From Thalassospira alkalitolerans (lineage in GTDB: Bacteria; Pseudomonadota; Alphaproteobacteria; Rhodospirillales; Thalassospiraceae), in the NCBI RefSeq assembly GCF_002115745.1, contig NZ_JFKB01000017.1, forward strand, positions 1 through 64,000: a stretch of 64,000 bases of DNA, given 5' to 3'. The notes under the pieces are model-generated. The model was not told where the DNA came from. It made no database searches and saw nothing but the letters and a program-made list of their open reading frames with translations. Positions within the stretch are counted from its first letter, which is position 1. The number at the start of each line of letters is the position of its first letter. This document shows positions 17,101 to 25,493 of this stretch, piece after piece. A program made the position numbers and the translations under genes.

Positions 17101-17910
17101 CACCAATTCGTTAATGACGCGATCATAATTGGCGAAATCATAGCGGGGATGGATCGCCGAAAGTTTTACGGAAATACCCGGACTGTTGATCGGGCCACGG
17201 TTTTTGGCGACCTTACCAATATCGTTGATCGCATCGACATAGGATTTGAAATAGCGATCCGCGTCTTCCATCGTGCGGGCGGCCTCGCCCAGCATGTCAT
17301 AGGAATAGCGATAGCCCTTTTCCTCGTTCACCTTGGCACGTTCGGCGGCCTCGGCAATGGTGCGCCCCATCACGAACTGACGCCCCATGATGCGCATCGC
17401 CTGATTAAAAGCCTTGCGGATTACCGGCTCGCCGGAACGCGCGATCATGCGTTTCAACAACGCACCGGGATCGGCCTTTTCAGCCTTGCCAAATTTGATC
17501 ACCTTGCCGGTCAGCATCAGTCCCCAGGTCGAGGCATTGACAAAGAAACTATCGGAATGCCCCAGGTGGCTTTGCCAGTTAGCGTCAAACAGCTTATCCT
17601 GAATAAGCTTGTCGGCCGTCACCGCATCGGGCACACGCAAAAGCGCCTCGGCAAGGCACATCAAAATGACGCCCTCCTTGCTCGACAGCTCGTATTCATG
17701 CAACAGCGCATCGATGCCGCTTTTACCATTGTCAGCCTTGCGAACGCGGGCAACCAGTTGATAAGCGCGATCCTGAACGCGGGCGGCCTGTTCAGGGGCC
17801 AAACGTGCCGCGTCGATCATCTGTTCAGCAACCGCCTCTTCGTCAGTGCGGTACGTTTCACGGATTTTCGCGCGAATTTCATTGGCCTGGGGCATATCGA
17901 TGCGGAACAT
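14101..17910 (-). CDS. putA: Bifunctional proline dehydrogenase/P5C dehydrogenase
   Basis: This 1269-residue enzyme oxidises proline to glutamate in two steps. The start is the ATG at 17910 with an AAGGAGA site; the frame opens earlier but without one. The FAD proline-dehydrogenase barrel occupies roughly residues 180-480 (VRLVKGAYWDTEVK, FVNRIQDEQLP). The aldehyde dehydrogenase domain follows, with AETGGQNAM and the catalytic cysteine in GQRCSALR. About 230 residues beyond the ALDH end (after GKSGTGPKAGG) form a second ALDH-like C-terminal domain, as in long PutA types. There is no N-terminal ribbon-helix-helix, so unlike E. coli PutA it should not repress itself. The divergent Lrp-type gene probably regulates it. 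Confidence 0.96.
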   Translation of the reverse strand: MFRIDMPQANEIRAKIRETYRTDEEAVAEQMIDAARLAPEQAARVQDRAYQLVARVRKADNGKSGIDALLHEYELSSKEGVILMCLAEALLRVPDAVTADKLIQDKLFDANWQSHLGHSDSFFVNASTWGLMLTGKVIKFGKAEKADPGALLKRMIARSGEPVIRKAFNQAMRIMGRQFVMGRTIAEAAERAKVNEEKGYRYSYDMLGEAARTMEDADRYFKSYVDAINDIGKVAKNRGPINSPGISVKLSAIHPRYDFANYDRVINELVPRLKQLALLAKKYDIGFTVDAEEANRLDLSLDVIGAVFADPDLDGWEGYGLAVQAYQKRAYHVLEWLADLSVKVGRKMMVRLVKGAYWDTEVKNSQENGFEGYPVFTRKAATDVSYLACARFMLSHRDAFYSQFASHNAHTVASVLEMAGNDRTFEFQRLHGMGEAMYEQIVDKAGENVPCRVYAPVGTHEDLLAYLVRRLLENGANTSFVNRIQDEQLPIEEMIADPVEKMAALPRKAHPKIPAPIDLYGPGRVNSKGIDLTDTTKLLPLAEKLASIQGKVWYAAPLIDGKLVSGEPIDVLNPANRKEKVGELVQAGAPDVEAAILAATKGYGIWNKTPAKERAACLRRLADLLEDNMDEFIALCQREAGKLYSDGVAEVREAVDFCRYYANRAEESFREGSVLEGRGIFVCISPWNFPLAIFLGQVSAALAAGNAVIAKPAEQTSLVAAKAAELILAAGVPGSAFTLLPGPGRVVGSLLINDPRIGGVAFTGSTETAQIINQALAKRPGVPLPLIAETGGQNAMIVDSTALPEQVVQDVIISGFQSAGQRCSALRVLFVQEDIADKLCHMLVGAMKELRVGDPKFLDIDVGPVIDERSRKTLVAHAQRMTKEAKLLHACDILPECDDGTFFAPHCFEIPSIDVLEREVFGPVVHVVRFKARDLDKVLDQINASGYGLTMGIHSRIDSTVRQISQKLRVGNCYVNRNMIGAVVGVQPFGGQGKSGTGPKAGGPHYVERFAKPVSSAATAPQENDAIADDRSPIVIKASLNDADYRTMLDAQGKWQAVDGNERVRILENLSAKMVDASVSDLSENADLFAHFAAISENGFVAPTRMPGPTGETNDLYMLGRGVYLVQAENDAEASRVIRHIAAALAAGNAVIVAGDQKWLGGLVKFSADAGLPAKLVTVVASKVGIAVMYDGDVAGVSCVAPLDRVTSFKQLLAKRDGAILSLISDSGADDDGALPDEIFLHRFATEKTVTINTTAAGGNASLMSMGES

Positions 17911-18095
17911 GGCGATGGATTCTCCTTGCAAAAGCAAATCTATCGTTCCCAATCAGGAACACAGAGTTATCTTCTCTACAGGCACAAAAGATATATTCGC
18001 ATTTAAAAAATGTGCTGCCATTTTCCTTTATTTTACGATATATCATCCACAGAAACACTTTTAGCGCAGTCATAAACACTGGTCATAAGATTAAA

Positions 18096-18569
18096 ATGCA
18101 GAAGAATCACAAAAGCCTGGATAAAATCGACAAACAGATTTTGCGCGAACTTCAAAATGACGGTCGCATGTCCAATGTCGAGCTGTCACGCCGCGTCAAT
18201 CTAAGCCCGACCCCATGCCTTGAACGTGTTCGCCGCCTTGAACAGCAAGGCTTTATTACCGGCTATATGGCGCTGCTTGATCCGCGAAAACTTAACCAGT
18301 CACTGGTGGTTTTTGTTGAAATCACGCTGGATCGTACCACACCCGATGTTTTTGACGTATTCGCATCTGCCATTCGCAAGCTGACCGAAATCGAAGAATG
18401 CCATATGGTTGCCGGTGGTTTCGACTATCTGATGAAACTTCGGGTTGCCGATATGTATGCCTATCGCGAATTCCTTGAACGCCTTTCTTCCGTACAGGGC
18501 GTCAGTCAAACTCATACATATGTTGTAATGGAAGAAGTAAAAGTCCGCCCGGGCATAACGATCTCATAG
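18096..18569 (+). CDS. putR: Lrp/AsnC-family regulator, probable PutR
   Basis: This 157-residue protein has an N-terminal AsnC-type helix-turn-helix (about 8-55, LSRRVNLSPTPCLERVRRLE) and a C-terminal RAM ligand-binding domain (about 70-150, with EIEECHMVAGGFDYL). I place the start at the ATG at 18096; the open frame extends further upstream but through the putA promoter and 5' end. It is divergent from putA with 185 nt between the starts. That is the arrangement of PutR in rhizobia and Agrobacterium, where it activates putA in response to proline. The shared AT-rich gap is a plausible binding region. No strong ribosome site is visible. Confidence 0.87.
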   Translation: MQKNHKSLDKIDKQILRELQNDGRMSNVELSRRVNLSPTPCLERVRRLEQQGFITGYMALLDPRKLNQSLVVFVEITLDRTTPDVFDVFASAIRKLTEIEECHMVAGGFDYLMKLRVADMYAYREFLERLSSVQGVSQTHTYVVMEEVKVRPGITIS

Positions 18570-18694
18570 ATCCGTTTATTTTGTTGCACGACAATTGCTT
18601 AGTAGGTCACTATCGCCAAACCATCCTGACGATGGTTGCGCACCCTTTGCGTTAAAGCTCTGTGTTTTACGTCAATGATTGCGGGTCCCACAAC

Positions 18695-19303
18695 ATGTCA
18701 GAAGTCACGTTCTATTTTGATTTTTCATCACCCTATGGCTATCTGGCGGCGGAACGTATCGACGCATTCGTCGACCGTACGGGCATCACGGCAAATTGGC
18801 GCCCCTTCATGATCGGGGCTGCTTTCAAGCAAACAGGGCAAAGCCCGTTGCTTAGCCAACCAATCCGTGGCGACTATTTCAAACGCGATATGGAACGTTG
18901 CGCCAAATTACAAAACACACCGTTCCACATCCCGGCCAACTTCCCTTATTCCGCTCTGACACCGACACGCGCGTTTTATTGGATCGCCTCAACAAAACCG
19001 GCAACCGCCATCAAATTCGCCAAAGACATCTATCGCGGTTATTTTGCCGACGGACTTGATATGTCCGACCCGGAAACCGTTTTTGCCACCGCGACCCGCC
19101 ATTCCATTGATGCCGGCGATTTGCGCAGGGCCGTCGAGAACCCAAAATGGAAACAGCATGTTCGCAAGGTCACCGACGAAGCCATCGCGCACGGTGCTTT
19201 TGGTTCTCCGTTTTTCTTCTATGAAGACGAAGCCTTTTTTGGCAATGACCGACTGGAACAACTTGAACACTGGATCAAGTTGCATAACCAAACTAACGGC
19301 TGA
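18695..19303 (+). CDS. 2-hydroxychromene-2-carboxylate isomerase-like protein
   Basis: This 202-residue DsbA-fold protein of the HCCA isomerase family starts at the ATG at 18695 (MSEVTFYFDF); a GTG at 18662 would add 11 residues. The active-site loop FDFSSPYGYLA carries the catalytic serine, the cis-proline loop is FGSPFFF, and FFGNDRLEQL is the family C-terminal signature. It is closer to canonical HCCA isomerase than the paralogue at 10117. It is followed by 305 nt of intergenic DNA and then the liu genes, and no aromatic-degradation partners are near. Confidence 0.88.
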   Translation: MSEVTFYFDFSSPYGYLAAERIDAFVDRTGITANWRPFMIGAAFKQTGQSPLLSQPIRGDYFKRDMERCAKLQNTPFHIPANFPYSALTPTRAFYWIASTKPATAIKFAKDIYRGYFADGLDMSDPETVFATATRHSIDAGDLRRAVENPKWKQHVRKVTDEAIAHGAFGSPFFFYEDEAFFGNDRLEQLEHWIKLHNQTNG

Positions 19304-19608
19304 TCCTGCTAGCCACCTGTCCTTATCCGCACAGCAGACAAACATCCACAGCGACCTCAACTGCGGCTGAAACCCGTGATATTTAAATAACCCGACCGCC
19401 TTTGGCCATGTCAGCCCCACCCTGACACCTTGAAATTCTGGCTGAATCCCCCCAAATTTTTGATATAAGTAAATTCGGTACTAAATTACCTATTTAATAT
19501 TGACGTTTACGTAAACTTCCACCATAAAAGCAGCCATAAAATGCCCTTCACTTCGGGTCCGATTTGCCTTTTCAATCCGGACCCCGCAACAGACGGTGTC
19601 GATTGACG
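19304..19608. other. 305-nt intergenic region with liu promoter
   Basis: No gene is seen. The right half is AT-rich and contains the LiuR-like palindrome at 19500-19515, about 95 nt before the liuB start. A possible -35 TTGACG overlaps the palindrome's left end, with a weak A/T-rich -10 some 17-19 nt further on. Confidence 0.6.
19500..19515. promoter_or_regulatory. LiuR-like (MerR-family) operator
   Basis: TTGACGTTTACGTAAA is an almost perfect palindrome of the form TTTACGT-N2-ACGTAAA, with one mismatch. It resembles the motif I recall for LiuR, the MerR-type regulator of leucine/isovalerate catabolism in proteobacteria. It lies directly before the liu genes. liuR itself is not in the window. 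Confidence 0.55.
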
Positions 19609-21219
19609 ATGACGGTACTGAAATCTGCGGTAAATCCCCGCTCGGAAGATTTCCGTTACAATGCCGAACAGATGGAAAAACAGGTCGCAGACCTGCGCAA
19701 CCAGATCGGACAGATCAAGCTTGGTGGTGGTGAACGTGCACGTGATCGCCATACGGGGCGTGGCAAACTGTTGCCGCGTGAACGTGTTCGCCAGTTACTT
19801 GATATCGGGTCCCCGTTTCTGGAGCTATCGCAGCTTGCTGGATACGGCATGTATGGTGACGAAGATGTTCCGGCTGCAGGCATCATCACCGGCATAGGTC
19901 GGGTTTCCGGCGTTGAATGTGTCATCATTGCCAATGATGCGACGGTCAAAGGTGGGTCCTATTACCCGATGACCGTCAAAAAGCATCTGCGTGCACAGGA
20001 AATCGCACTCGAAAACAACCTGCCTTGTATTTATCTGGTCGATAGTGGCGGTGCCAACCTGCCACGTCAGGACGAAGTTTTTCCCGATCGCGACCATTTC
20101 GGGCGCATCTTCTTTAATCAGGCAACCATGTCATCGAAAGGCATTCCGCAAATCGCGGTTGTCATGGGATCCTGCACAGCGGGCGGCGCCTATGTTCCGG
20201 CCATGTCAGATGAAAGCATCATCGTTCGCAAACAGGGTACGATCTTTTTGGGGGGGCCGCCGCTGGTAAAGGCTGCAACCGGCGAAGTCGTTTCGGCCGA
20301 AGATCTTGGCGGTGCTGATGTTCATTGTAAAACATCTGGTGTCACAGACCATTATGCACAGGACGATGCCCATGCATTGTCAATCGCGCGTAATATCGTC
20401 AAGAACCTGAACTGGACGAAAAACCCCGGTTTGACCCTGACCGCACCGTGCGATCCGATCTATGCCCCGCGCGAGGTTTATGGCGTCATCCCCAGCGATT
20501 CCAAAAAACCCTATGACGTGCGCGAAGTGATTGCCCGCATTGTCGATGGCTCGGAATTCGACGAATTCAAGGCCCAATACGGCACGACGCTGGTCACCGG
20601 GTTTGCCCGAATTTTTGGTTATCCGGTTGGCATCATTGCCAATAACGGCATCCTGTTTTCCGAAAGCGCACTGAAAGGTGCGCATTTCATTGAACTGTGC
20701 ACCCAGCGCGGCATTCCGCTGGTCTTCTTGCAAAACATCACCGGCTTTATGATCGGCCGCAAATATGAAAGCGGCGGCATCGCCAAAGATGGCGCCAAAT
20801 TGGTTACCGCCGTTGCCACGGCCAAAGTCCCGAAATTCACCGTTCTGATCGGTGGATCATTCGGCGCCGGAAATTATGGCATGTGCGGCCGCGCCTATAG
20901 CCCGCGCTTCCTTTGGATGTGGCCCAATGCGCGTATTTCGGTCATGGGTGGGGAACAGGCGGCCAATGTGTTGACCCAAATCCGTGCCGATGCACAGGAA
21001 AAACGCGGTGAAACCTGGCCGATTGAAGAACAGGAAGCCTTTAAGGGGCCAATCCGCGATCAGTACGAGGAACAAGGCCATCCCTATTATGCCTCGGCCC
21101 GCCTTTGGGATGATGGTGTCATTGATCCAGCCGACACCCGTATGGTTCTGGGCCTTGGTCTTTCGGCGGCCCTGAATAAACCCATCGAGGAAACGCGCTT
21201 TGGCGTGTTTCGGATGTGA
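19609..21219 (+). CDS. liuB: Methylcrotonyl-CoA carboxylase carboxyltransferase (beta) subunit
   Basis: This 536-residue carboxyltransferase subunit, with the biotin-carrying LiuD, converts 3-methylcrotonyl-CoA to 3-methylglutaconyl-CoA in leucine breakdown. The start at 19609 ([10 protein letters not shown]) leaves the conserved [14 protein letters not shown] at the expected distance. The two crotonase-like halves show [16 protein letters not shown] and [18 protein letters not shown], the acyl-CoA and biotin oxyanion-hole regions. Propionyl-CoA or geranyl-CoA carboxylase would look similar; the neighbours liuC, liuD and liuE decide for methylcrotonyl-CoA. It is first in the operon, 94 nt after the LiuR-like site. 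Confidence 0.94.
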   Translation: MTVLKSAVNPRSEDFRYNAEQMEKQVADLRNQIGQIKLGGGERARDRHTGRGKLLPRERVRQLLDIGSPFLELSQLAGYGMYGDEDVPAAGIITGIGRVSGVECVIIANDATVKGGSYYPMTVKKHLRAQEIALENNLPCIYLVDSGGANLPRQDEVFPDRDHFGRIFFNQATMSSKGIPQIAVVMGSCTAGGAYVPAMSDESIIVRKQGTIFLGGPPLVKAATGEVVSAEDLGGADVHCKTSGVTDHYAQDDAHALSIARNIVKNLNWTKNPGLTLTAPCDPIYAPREVYGVIPSDSKKPYDVREVIARIVDGSEFDEFKAQYGTTLVTGFARIFGYPVGIIANNGILFSESALKGAHFIELCTQRGIPLVFLQNITGFMIGRKYESGGIAKDGAKLVTAVATAKVPKFTVLIGGSFGAGNYGMCGRAYSPRFLWMWPNARISVMGGEQAANVLTQIRADAQEKRGETWPIEEQEAFKGPIRDQYEEQGHPYYASARLWDDGVIDPADTRMVLGLGLSAALNKPIEETRFGVFRM

Positions 21220-21226
21220 GGTCGTT

Positions 21227-22048
21227 ATGAATAATGTAAACAACGATAACAAAACGCCGTCTACCGACGCTGTAATCTGCCAAATCAGCGCATCAGGTGT
21301 TGCCCGCATAACGCTTAACCGCCCGGAAATCCACAATGCTTTTGACGATGTTCTGATTGGCGATCTGACCACCAAACTTGAAACGTTGAATGCCGATCCT
21401 GCTGTGCGTGTCGTGATCCTGACCGGAGCAGGCAAAAGCTTTTCCGCCGGTGCTGATCTTAACTGGATGAAACGCATGGCCGGGTATGACCATGCGGAAA
21501 ACCTTGCAGATTCCCGCGGGCTTGCACGCTTGATGAAGACGCTTAACTTTTGCAGCAAACCCACCATTGGTTTGGTCAATGGTGCGGCTTTTGGCGGCGG
21601 GGTTGGTCTGGCCGCATGTTGCGATATCGTCATCGCATCTGACCGTGCAAGTTTCTGTTTGTCCGAGGTCAAGCTGGGCCTGATCCCGGCGGTGATTTCG
21701 CCCTATGTGATCGAAGCTATCGGCATATCGCAGGCGCGGCGTTATTTCCTAAGCGCGGAACGCTTTGATGCCGCCACCGCACAGGCCATCGGTTTGGTTC
21801 ATGAAGTGGTTTCAAGCGACGACCTGACAGCGCGTGGTGATGCGATGACAAAGCTTTTGTTGGCCAATGGTCCGAATGCCATGACGGCGGCAAAGTCACT
21901 GATTTCTGCTGTTGCCAACAAACCAATTGATGATGACGTGATTGACGATACCGCCAATCGGATCGCCCATCAGCGCGCAAGTGCCGAAGGCCGCGAAGGT
22001 GTCAGCGCATTTCTTGAAAAACGTCCCGCGAAGTGGAGTGAGAAATAA
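21227..22048 (+). CDS. liuC: Methylglutaconyl-CoA hydratase (enoyl-CoA hydratase family)
   Basis: This 273-residue crotonase-fold enzyme hydrates 3-methylglutaconyl-CoA to HMG-CoA. The oxyanion-hole segments GKSFSAGADLNWMK and GAAFGGGVGLAACCDIV are intact. The start is the ATG at 21227, 8 nt after the liuB stop; a GAGG in the stop region can serve as ribosome site. Sequence alone would say enoyl-CoA hydratase/isomerase. The assignment to this step comes from its place between liuB and liuD. Confidence 0.9.
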   Translation: MNNVNNDNKTPSTDAVICQISASGVARITLNRPEIHNAFDDVLIGDLTTKLETLNADPAVRVVILTGAGKSFSAGADLNWMKRMAGYDHAENLADSRGLARLMKTLNFCSKPTIGLVNGAAFGGGVGLAACCDIVIASDRASFCLSEVKLGLIPAVISPYVIEAIGISQARRYFLSAERFDAATAQAIGLVHEVVSSDDLTARGDAMTKLLLANGPNAMTAAKSLISAVANKPIDDDVIDDTANRIAHQRASAEGREGVSAFLEKRPAKWSEK

Positions 22049-22050
22049 TC

Positions 22051-24054
22051 ATGCCGCGCAAAATTCTAATCGCCAACCGTGGTGAAATTGCCTGCCGCGT
22101 GATTGAGACTGCCCGCCGCATGGGTATTCAAACCGTCGCGGTCTATTCCGATGCGGACGCCAATGCCCTGCATGTCAAACGTGCGGACGAGGCCTATCAC
22201 ATCGGCGGGGCAGCCCCGAAAGACAGCTATCTGCGCACCGACCGCCTGCTTGAAGTCATCGCGCAATCCGGGGCCGACGCAGTTCACCCCGGGTATGGTT
22301 TCCTGTCGGAAAATGCCGATTTTGCCGAAGCACTTGAAAATATCGGCTGTGCCTTTGTCGGCCCGCCGGCAAGTGCAATCCGTGCCATGGGATCGAAATC
22401 CGAAGCCAAAAAAATCATGGGCAAGGCCGGTGTACCGCTGGTGCCGGGTTATCACGGCGAAGACCAAAACCCTGACCTTCTGGCGGCTGAGGCCGATAAA
22501 ATTGGTTATCCGGTCTTGATCAAGGCATCAGCCGGTGGTGGCGGCAAAGGCATGCGTGCCGTTGAAAAATCAGCTGATTTCAAAGACGCATTGGTCAGCT
22601 GCAAACGCGAATCTGCCAGCAGCTTTGGCGATGATCATTGCCTGATTGAAAAGCTGATTGTCAAACCACGCCACGTTGAAATTCAGGTCTTTGCCGACAG
22701 CCATGGCAACGCAGTTTACCTGTTTGAACGTGATTGTTCCCTACAACGCCGCCATCAGAAAGTCATCGAAGAAGCCCCCGCCCCGAATATGCCCGAAGAC
22801 CTGCGTGCGCAAATGGGCAAGGCCGCCGTTGATGCCGCCAAGGCGATTGGCTATCAGGGTGCCGGCACGGTTGAGTTCCTGCTGGATGCATCGGGTACAT
22901 TCTATTTCATGGAAATGAACACCCGCCTTCAGGTCGAACATCCGGTGACGGAAATGATCACTGGCGAGGACCTTGTAGAATGGCAATTACGCGTCGCCGA
23001 CGGTGAAAAATTGCCCAAAAAGCAGGGTGATTTGCGCATAAATGGGCATGCCTTTGAGGTGCGGATTTATGCCGAAGATCCGCATAATGACTTTTTGCCC
23101 GCCACGGGGAAACTCGTTCATATGCGCATGCCAACGGCAAATGATCATGTTCGGATCGATACCGGCGTTTACGAAGGCGGCGAAGTTTCCATCCATTATG
23201 ACCCGATGATCGCCAAACTGATCACCTGGGACACAGACCGAAAATCCGCCCTTCGTCGCATGGCAACCGCCCTTAATGACGTGCAGATTGTTGGCGTTAC
23301 GACCAATACCGCCTTCCTTGCCAATATTGCCCGCCATCCCGCATTTGAACGCGGTGAAGTCGAAACCGGTTTCATTGGTCAATATCTTGCCGACCTGATC
23401 CCCAACCCGACCACGCCCGATAACGAGGCACTGGCCTTTGCCGCCCTTGATATCTTGCTGCATCGTGATGCAGAGGCCACAAGCCATGCCGCCCAAAGCA
23501 GCGATCCTTACTCACCATGGCACAGTACAGCGGGATGGCGTCTAAATGACGATAATCATCATGACTTGATCCTGCGCCACGATGGATCGGACTTGCTGAT
23601 TAAGGTGCATTACCGCAATCAGGGTTATGTCATCGACATGCCCGATGGCAGTGCCATCACGGCATCCGTCGAACTTGGCAATGACGGCGCGATCCATGCG
23701 ACACTTGATAATGTTCGCAAGCGCGCCTGTGTTCTGCGCGATGGCAACCGGCTGACGATCTTCCGCGATGGCCGCTCTGACCGGCTGGAAATCTTTGATC
23801 CGGTCGCCGCAGCAGGCGGCAACGAAGGTGCCGGTGGCGGGTTAACCGCACCAATGCCCGGTAAAATCATTGCCGTTCTGTGCGAACCGGGGCAATCTGT
23901 TGTTGCGGGCGACAAACTTGTAGTGATGGAAGCAATGAAAATGGAACACACCATTTCAGCACCGGTTTCGGGCACAATTCGCGAAATATTCTTTGCTGTC
24001 GGCGATCAAGTCGATGACGGTGCAGAACTGATCGCGATTACGGAGGCAGAATAA
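22051..24054 (+). CDS. liuD: Methylcrotonyl-CoA carboxylase biotin-carrying (alpha) subunit
   Basis: This 667-residue protein carries biotin carboxylase and biotin carrier functions. The ATP-grasp domain contains the glycine-rich loop [13 protein letters not shown] at about 162-174, with [15 protein letters not shown] before it and [14 protein letters not shown] after. A BT-type linker domain follows, and the biotinyl domain near the C-terminus has the acceptor lysine in VMEAMKMEH. It carboxylates biotin with bicarbonate and ATP and hands it to LiuB. It begins 2 nt after liuC and is followed 1 nt later by liuE, so the operon is tightly packed. Confidence 0.95.
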   Translation: MPRKILIANRGEIACRVIETARRMGIQTVAVYSDADANALHVKRADEAYHIGGAAPKDSYLRTDRLLEVIAQSGADAVHPGYGFLSENADFAEALENIGCAFVGPPASAIRAMGSKSEAKKIMGKAGVPLVPGYHGEDQNPDLLAAEADKIGYPVLIKASAGGGGKGMRAVEKSADFKDALVSCKRESASSFGDDHCLIEKLIVKPRHVEIQVFADSHGNAVYLFERDCSLQRRHQKVIEEAPAPNMPEDLRAQMGKAAVDAAKAIGYQGAGTVEFLLDASGTFYFMEMNTRLQVEHPVTEMITGEDLVEWQLRVADGEKLPKKQGDLRINGHAFEVRIYAEDPHNDFLPATGKLVHMRMPTANDHVRIDTGVYEGGEVSIHYDPMIAKLITWDTDRKSALRRMATALNDVQIVGVTTNTAFLANIARHPAFERGEVETGFIGQYLADLIPNPTTPDNEALAFAALDILLHRDAEATSHAAQSSDPYSPWHSTAGWRLNDDNHHDLILRHDGSDLLIKVHYRNQGYVIDMPDGSAITASVELGNDGAIHATLDNVRKRACVLRDGNRLTIFRDGRSDRLEIFDPVAAAGGNEGAGGGLTAPMPGKIIAVLCEPGQSVVAGDKLVVMEAMKMEHTISAPVSGTIREIFFAVGDQVDDGAELIAITEAE

Positions 24055-24055
24055 G

Positions 24056-24985
24056 ATGCCCCGCCTTTCGGACCTGCCCAAGCACGTCAAAATTGTCGAA
24101 GTTGGCCCGCGTGACGGGCTACAGAATGAAAAGACGATGGTTGCGACCGACACCAAGGTCGAACTGATCCATCGCCTGAACGATGCCGGATTGTCGGTGA
24201 TCGAGGCCACCGCCTTTGTCAGCCCCAAATGGGTACCACAAATGGCCGATGCATCAGATGTAATGGCACGCATCACACGCAAACCCGGTGTAACCTATCC
24301 TGTGCTGGCCCCAAACCTTAAAGGGCTAGAAGCCGCCATCGCCGCCAATGCGACAGAAGTCGCGGTTTTCGGGGCTGCGTCGGAAAGTTTTTCGCAGAAA
24401 AACATCAATTGTTCGATCATAGAAAGCCTTGATCGTTTTCGTCCGGTCATTGATGCCGCCCGTGCGGCTGGTATTGCGGTACGCGGCTATGTTTCCTGTG
24501 TCCTTGGCTGCCCTTACGAAGGCGATATCGCACCGGAAAAGGTAGCCGAGGTTTCAAAGGCCCTGTTTGATATGGGTTGCTATGAAATCAGTCTGGGCGA
24601 CACGATTGGCACTGGCACGCCGGGCAAAGCCCAAGCCATGATCGAGGCGGTTGGCAAGCATGTCACCATTGACAAACTTGCCGCCCATTTCCACGATACC
24701 TATGGTCAGGCATTGGCAAACCTTCTGGCGGTTCTGCAAATGGGGGTTACCACCATTGATAGTTCTGTCGCCGGTCTTGGCGGCTGCCCCTATGCCAAGG
24801 GCGCAAGCGGCAATGTCGCGACCGAGGATGTTGTCTATATGCTAAACGGGCTTGGCATCGAAACCGGTATTGACCTTGAAAAGCTTGCCGAAACCGGCAG
24901 TTGGATCACCGGAAAGATTGGCCGTATATCCGGCTCAAAGGCAAACCTGGCGCTTGCCGCCAATCGCGATACTGTCGGGGCCTGA
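24056..24985 (+). CDS. liuE: Hydroxymethylglutaryl-CoA lyase
   Basis: This 309-residue TIM-barrel lyase splits HMG-CoA into acetyl-CoA and acetoacetate, the last step of leucine catabolism. The N-terminal [11 protein letters not shown] carries the divalent-metal and acyl-CoA contacts. The signature [19 protein letters not shown] has the catalytic cysteine in the mobile loop, and [12 protein letters not shown] supplies metal-binding histidines. Length and motifs are standard. It is the fourth gene of liuB-C-D-E; liuA (isovaleryl-CoA dehydrogenase) is absent here. Confidence 0.95.
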   Translation: MPRLSDLPKHVKIVEVGPRDGLQNEKTMVATDTKVELIHRLNDAGLSVIEATAFVSPKWVPQMADASDVMARITRKPGVTYPVLAPNLKGLEAAIAANATEVAVFGAASESFSQKNINCSIIESLDRFRPVIDAARAAGIAVRGYVSCVLGCPYEGDIAPEKVAEVSKALFDMGCYEISLGDTIGTGTPGKAQAMIEAVGKHVTIDKLAAHFHDTYGQALANLLAVLQMGVTTIDSSVAGLGGCPYAKGASGNVATEDVVYMLNGLGIETGIDLEKLAETGSWITGKIGRISGSKANLALAANRDTVGA

Positions 24986-24990
24986 CGGCG

Positions 24991-25485
24991 ATGACCGCCG
25001 CCGAAATATATCGTTTTCGGCGTGCCGTCCCCAACGACCTCCCCATGATCCGCCGCTGGCTTCATGTGCCTGAAATTATCCGCTGGTGGGGGGCCCCGGA
25101 CGAGCAGATCGAATTAATTGCCGAGGACATTGAACTGCCGGAAATCGCCACGCTGATTGTGTCCTATCGCAATCGGCCGTTTGCTTTTGTCCAACATTAT
25201 AATGCACACCATTGGCCGCAGGAACATTTCGCACATCTTCCTGAAAACGCGCGTTGTCTTGATGCATTTATTGGCATGACCAACATGATGGGCTGCGGGC
25301 ACGGGCAGATGTTTCTGAAAACTCTGACACAGAGGCTATTTAAGCGTGGCGTCCCCATGATCGGCATTGATCCCGACCCCGAAAACGAGCGTGCTATTCG
25401 CTGTTACGAGGCGATCGGCTTCATTGCACAGGGCGAACATCAGACGACAGAAGGCTTGTGCCATCTGATGACGCTCCATCCTTAA
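24991..25485 (+). CDS. GNAT-family acetyltransferase, AAC(6')-like
   Basis: This 164-residue N-acetyltransferase starts at the ATG at 24991, 5 nt after liuE. The N-terminal IRRWLHVPEIIRWWG resembles the AAC(6')/siderophore-acetylase subgroup. The acetyl-CoA-binding turn appears as MGCGHGQMFLKTL, and the C-terminal DPENERAIRCYEAIGF is the classic GNAT motif. Aminoglycoside acetylation is only one possible activity, and many chromosomal members act on other amines. It may be cotranscribed with the liu genes without being part of that pathway. It converges on the chemoreceptor gene with 8 nt between stops. Confidence 0.85.
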   Translation: MTAAEIYRFRRAVPNDLPMIRRWLHVPEIIRWWGAPDEQIELIAEDIELPEIATLIVSYRNRPFAFVQHYNAHHWPQEHFAHLPENARCLDAFIGMTNMMGCGHGQMFLKTLTQRLFKRGVPMIGIDPDPENERAIRCYEAIGFIAQGEHQTTEGLCHLMTLHP

Positions 25486-25493
25486 AAGAAAAC

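Noticed and set aside
17805-18095. N-terminal extension of the Lrp-type regulator
   Set aside because: It would run through the putA start region; the helix-turn-helix is at the expected distance from the ATG at 18096.
24991-25485. Aminoglycoside resistance gene
   Set aside because: Only the GNAT fold and AAC(6')-like N-terminus are visible; a resistance function cannot be claimed.
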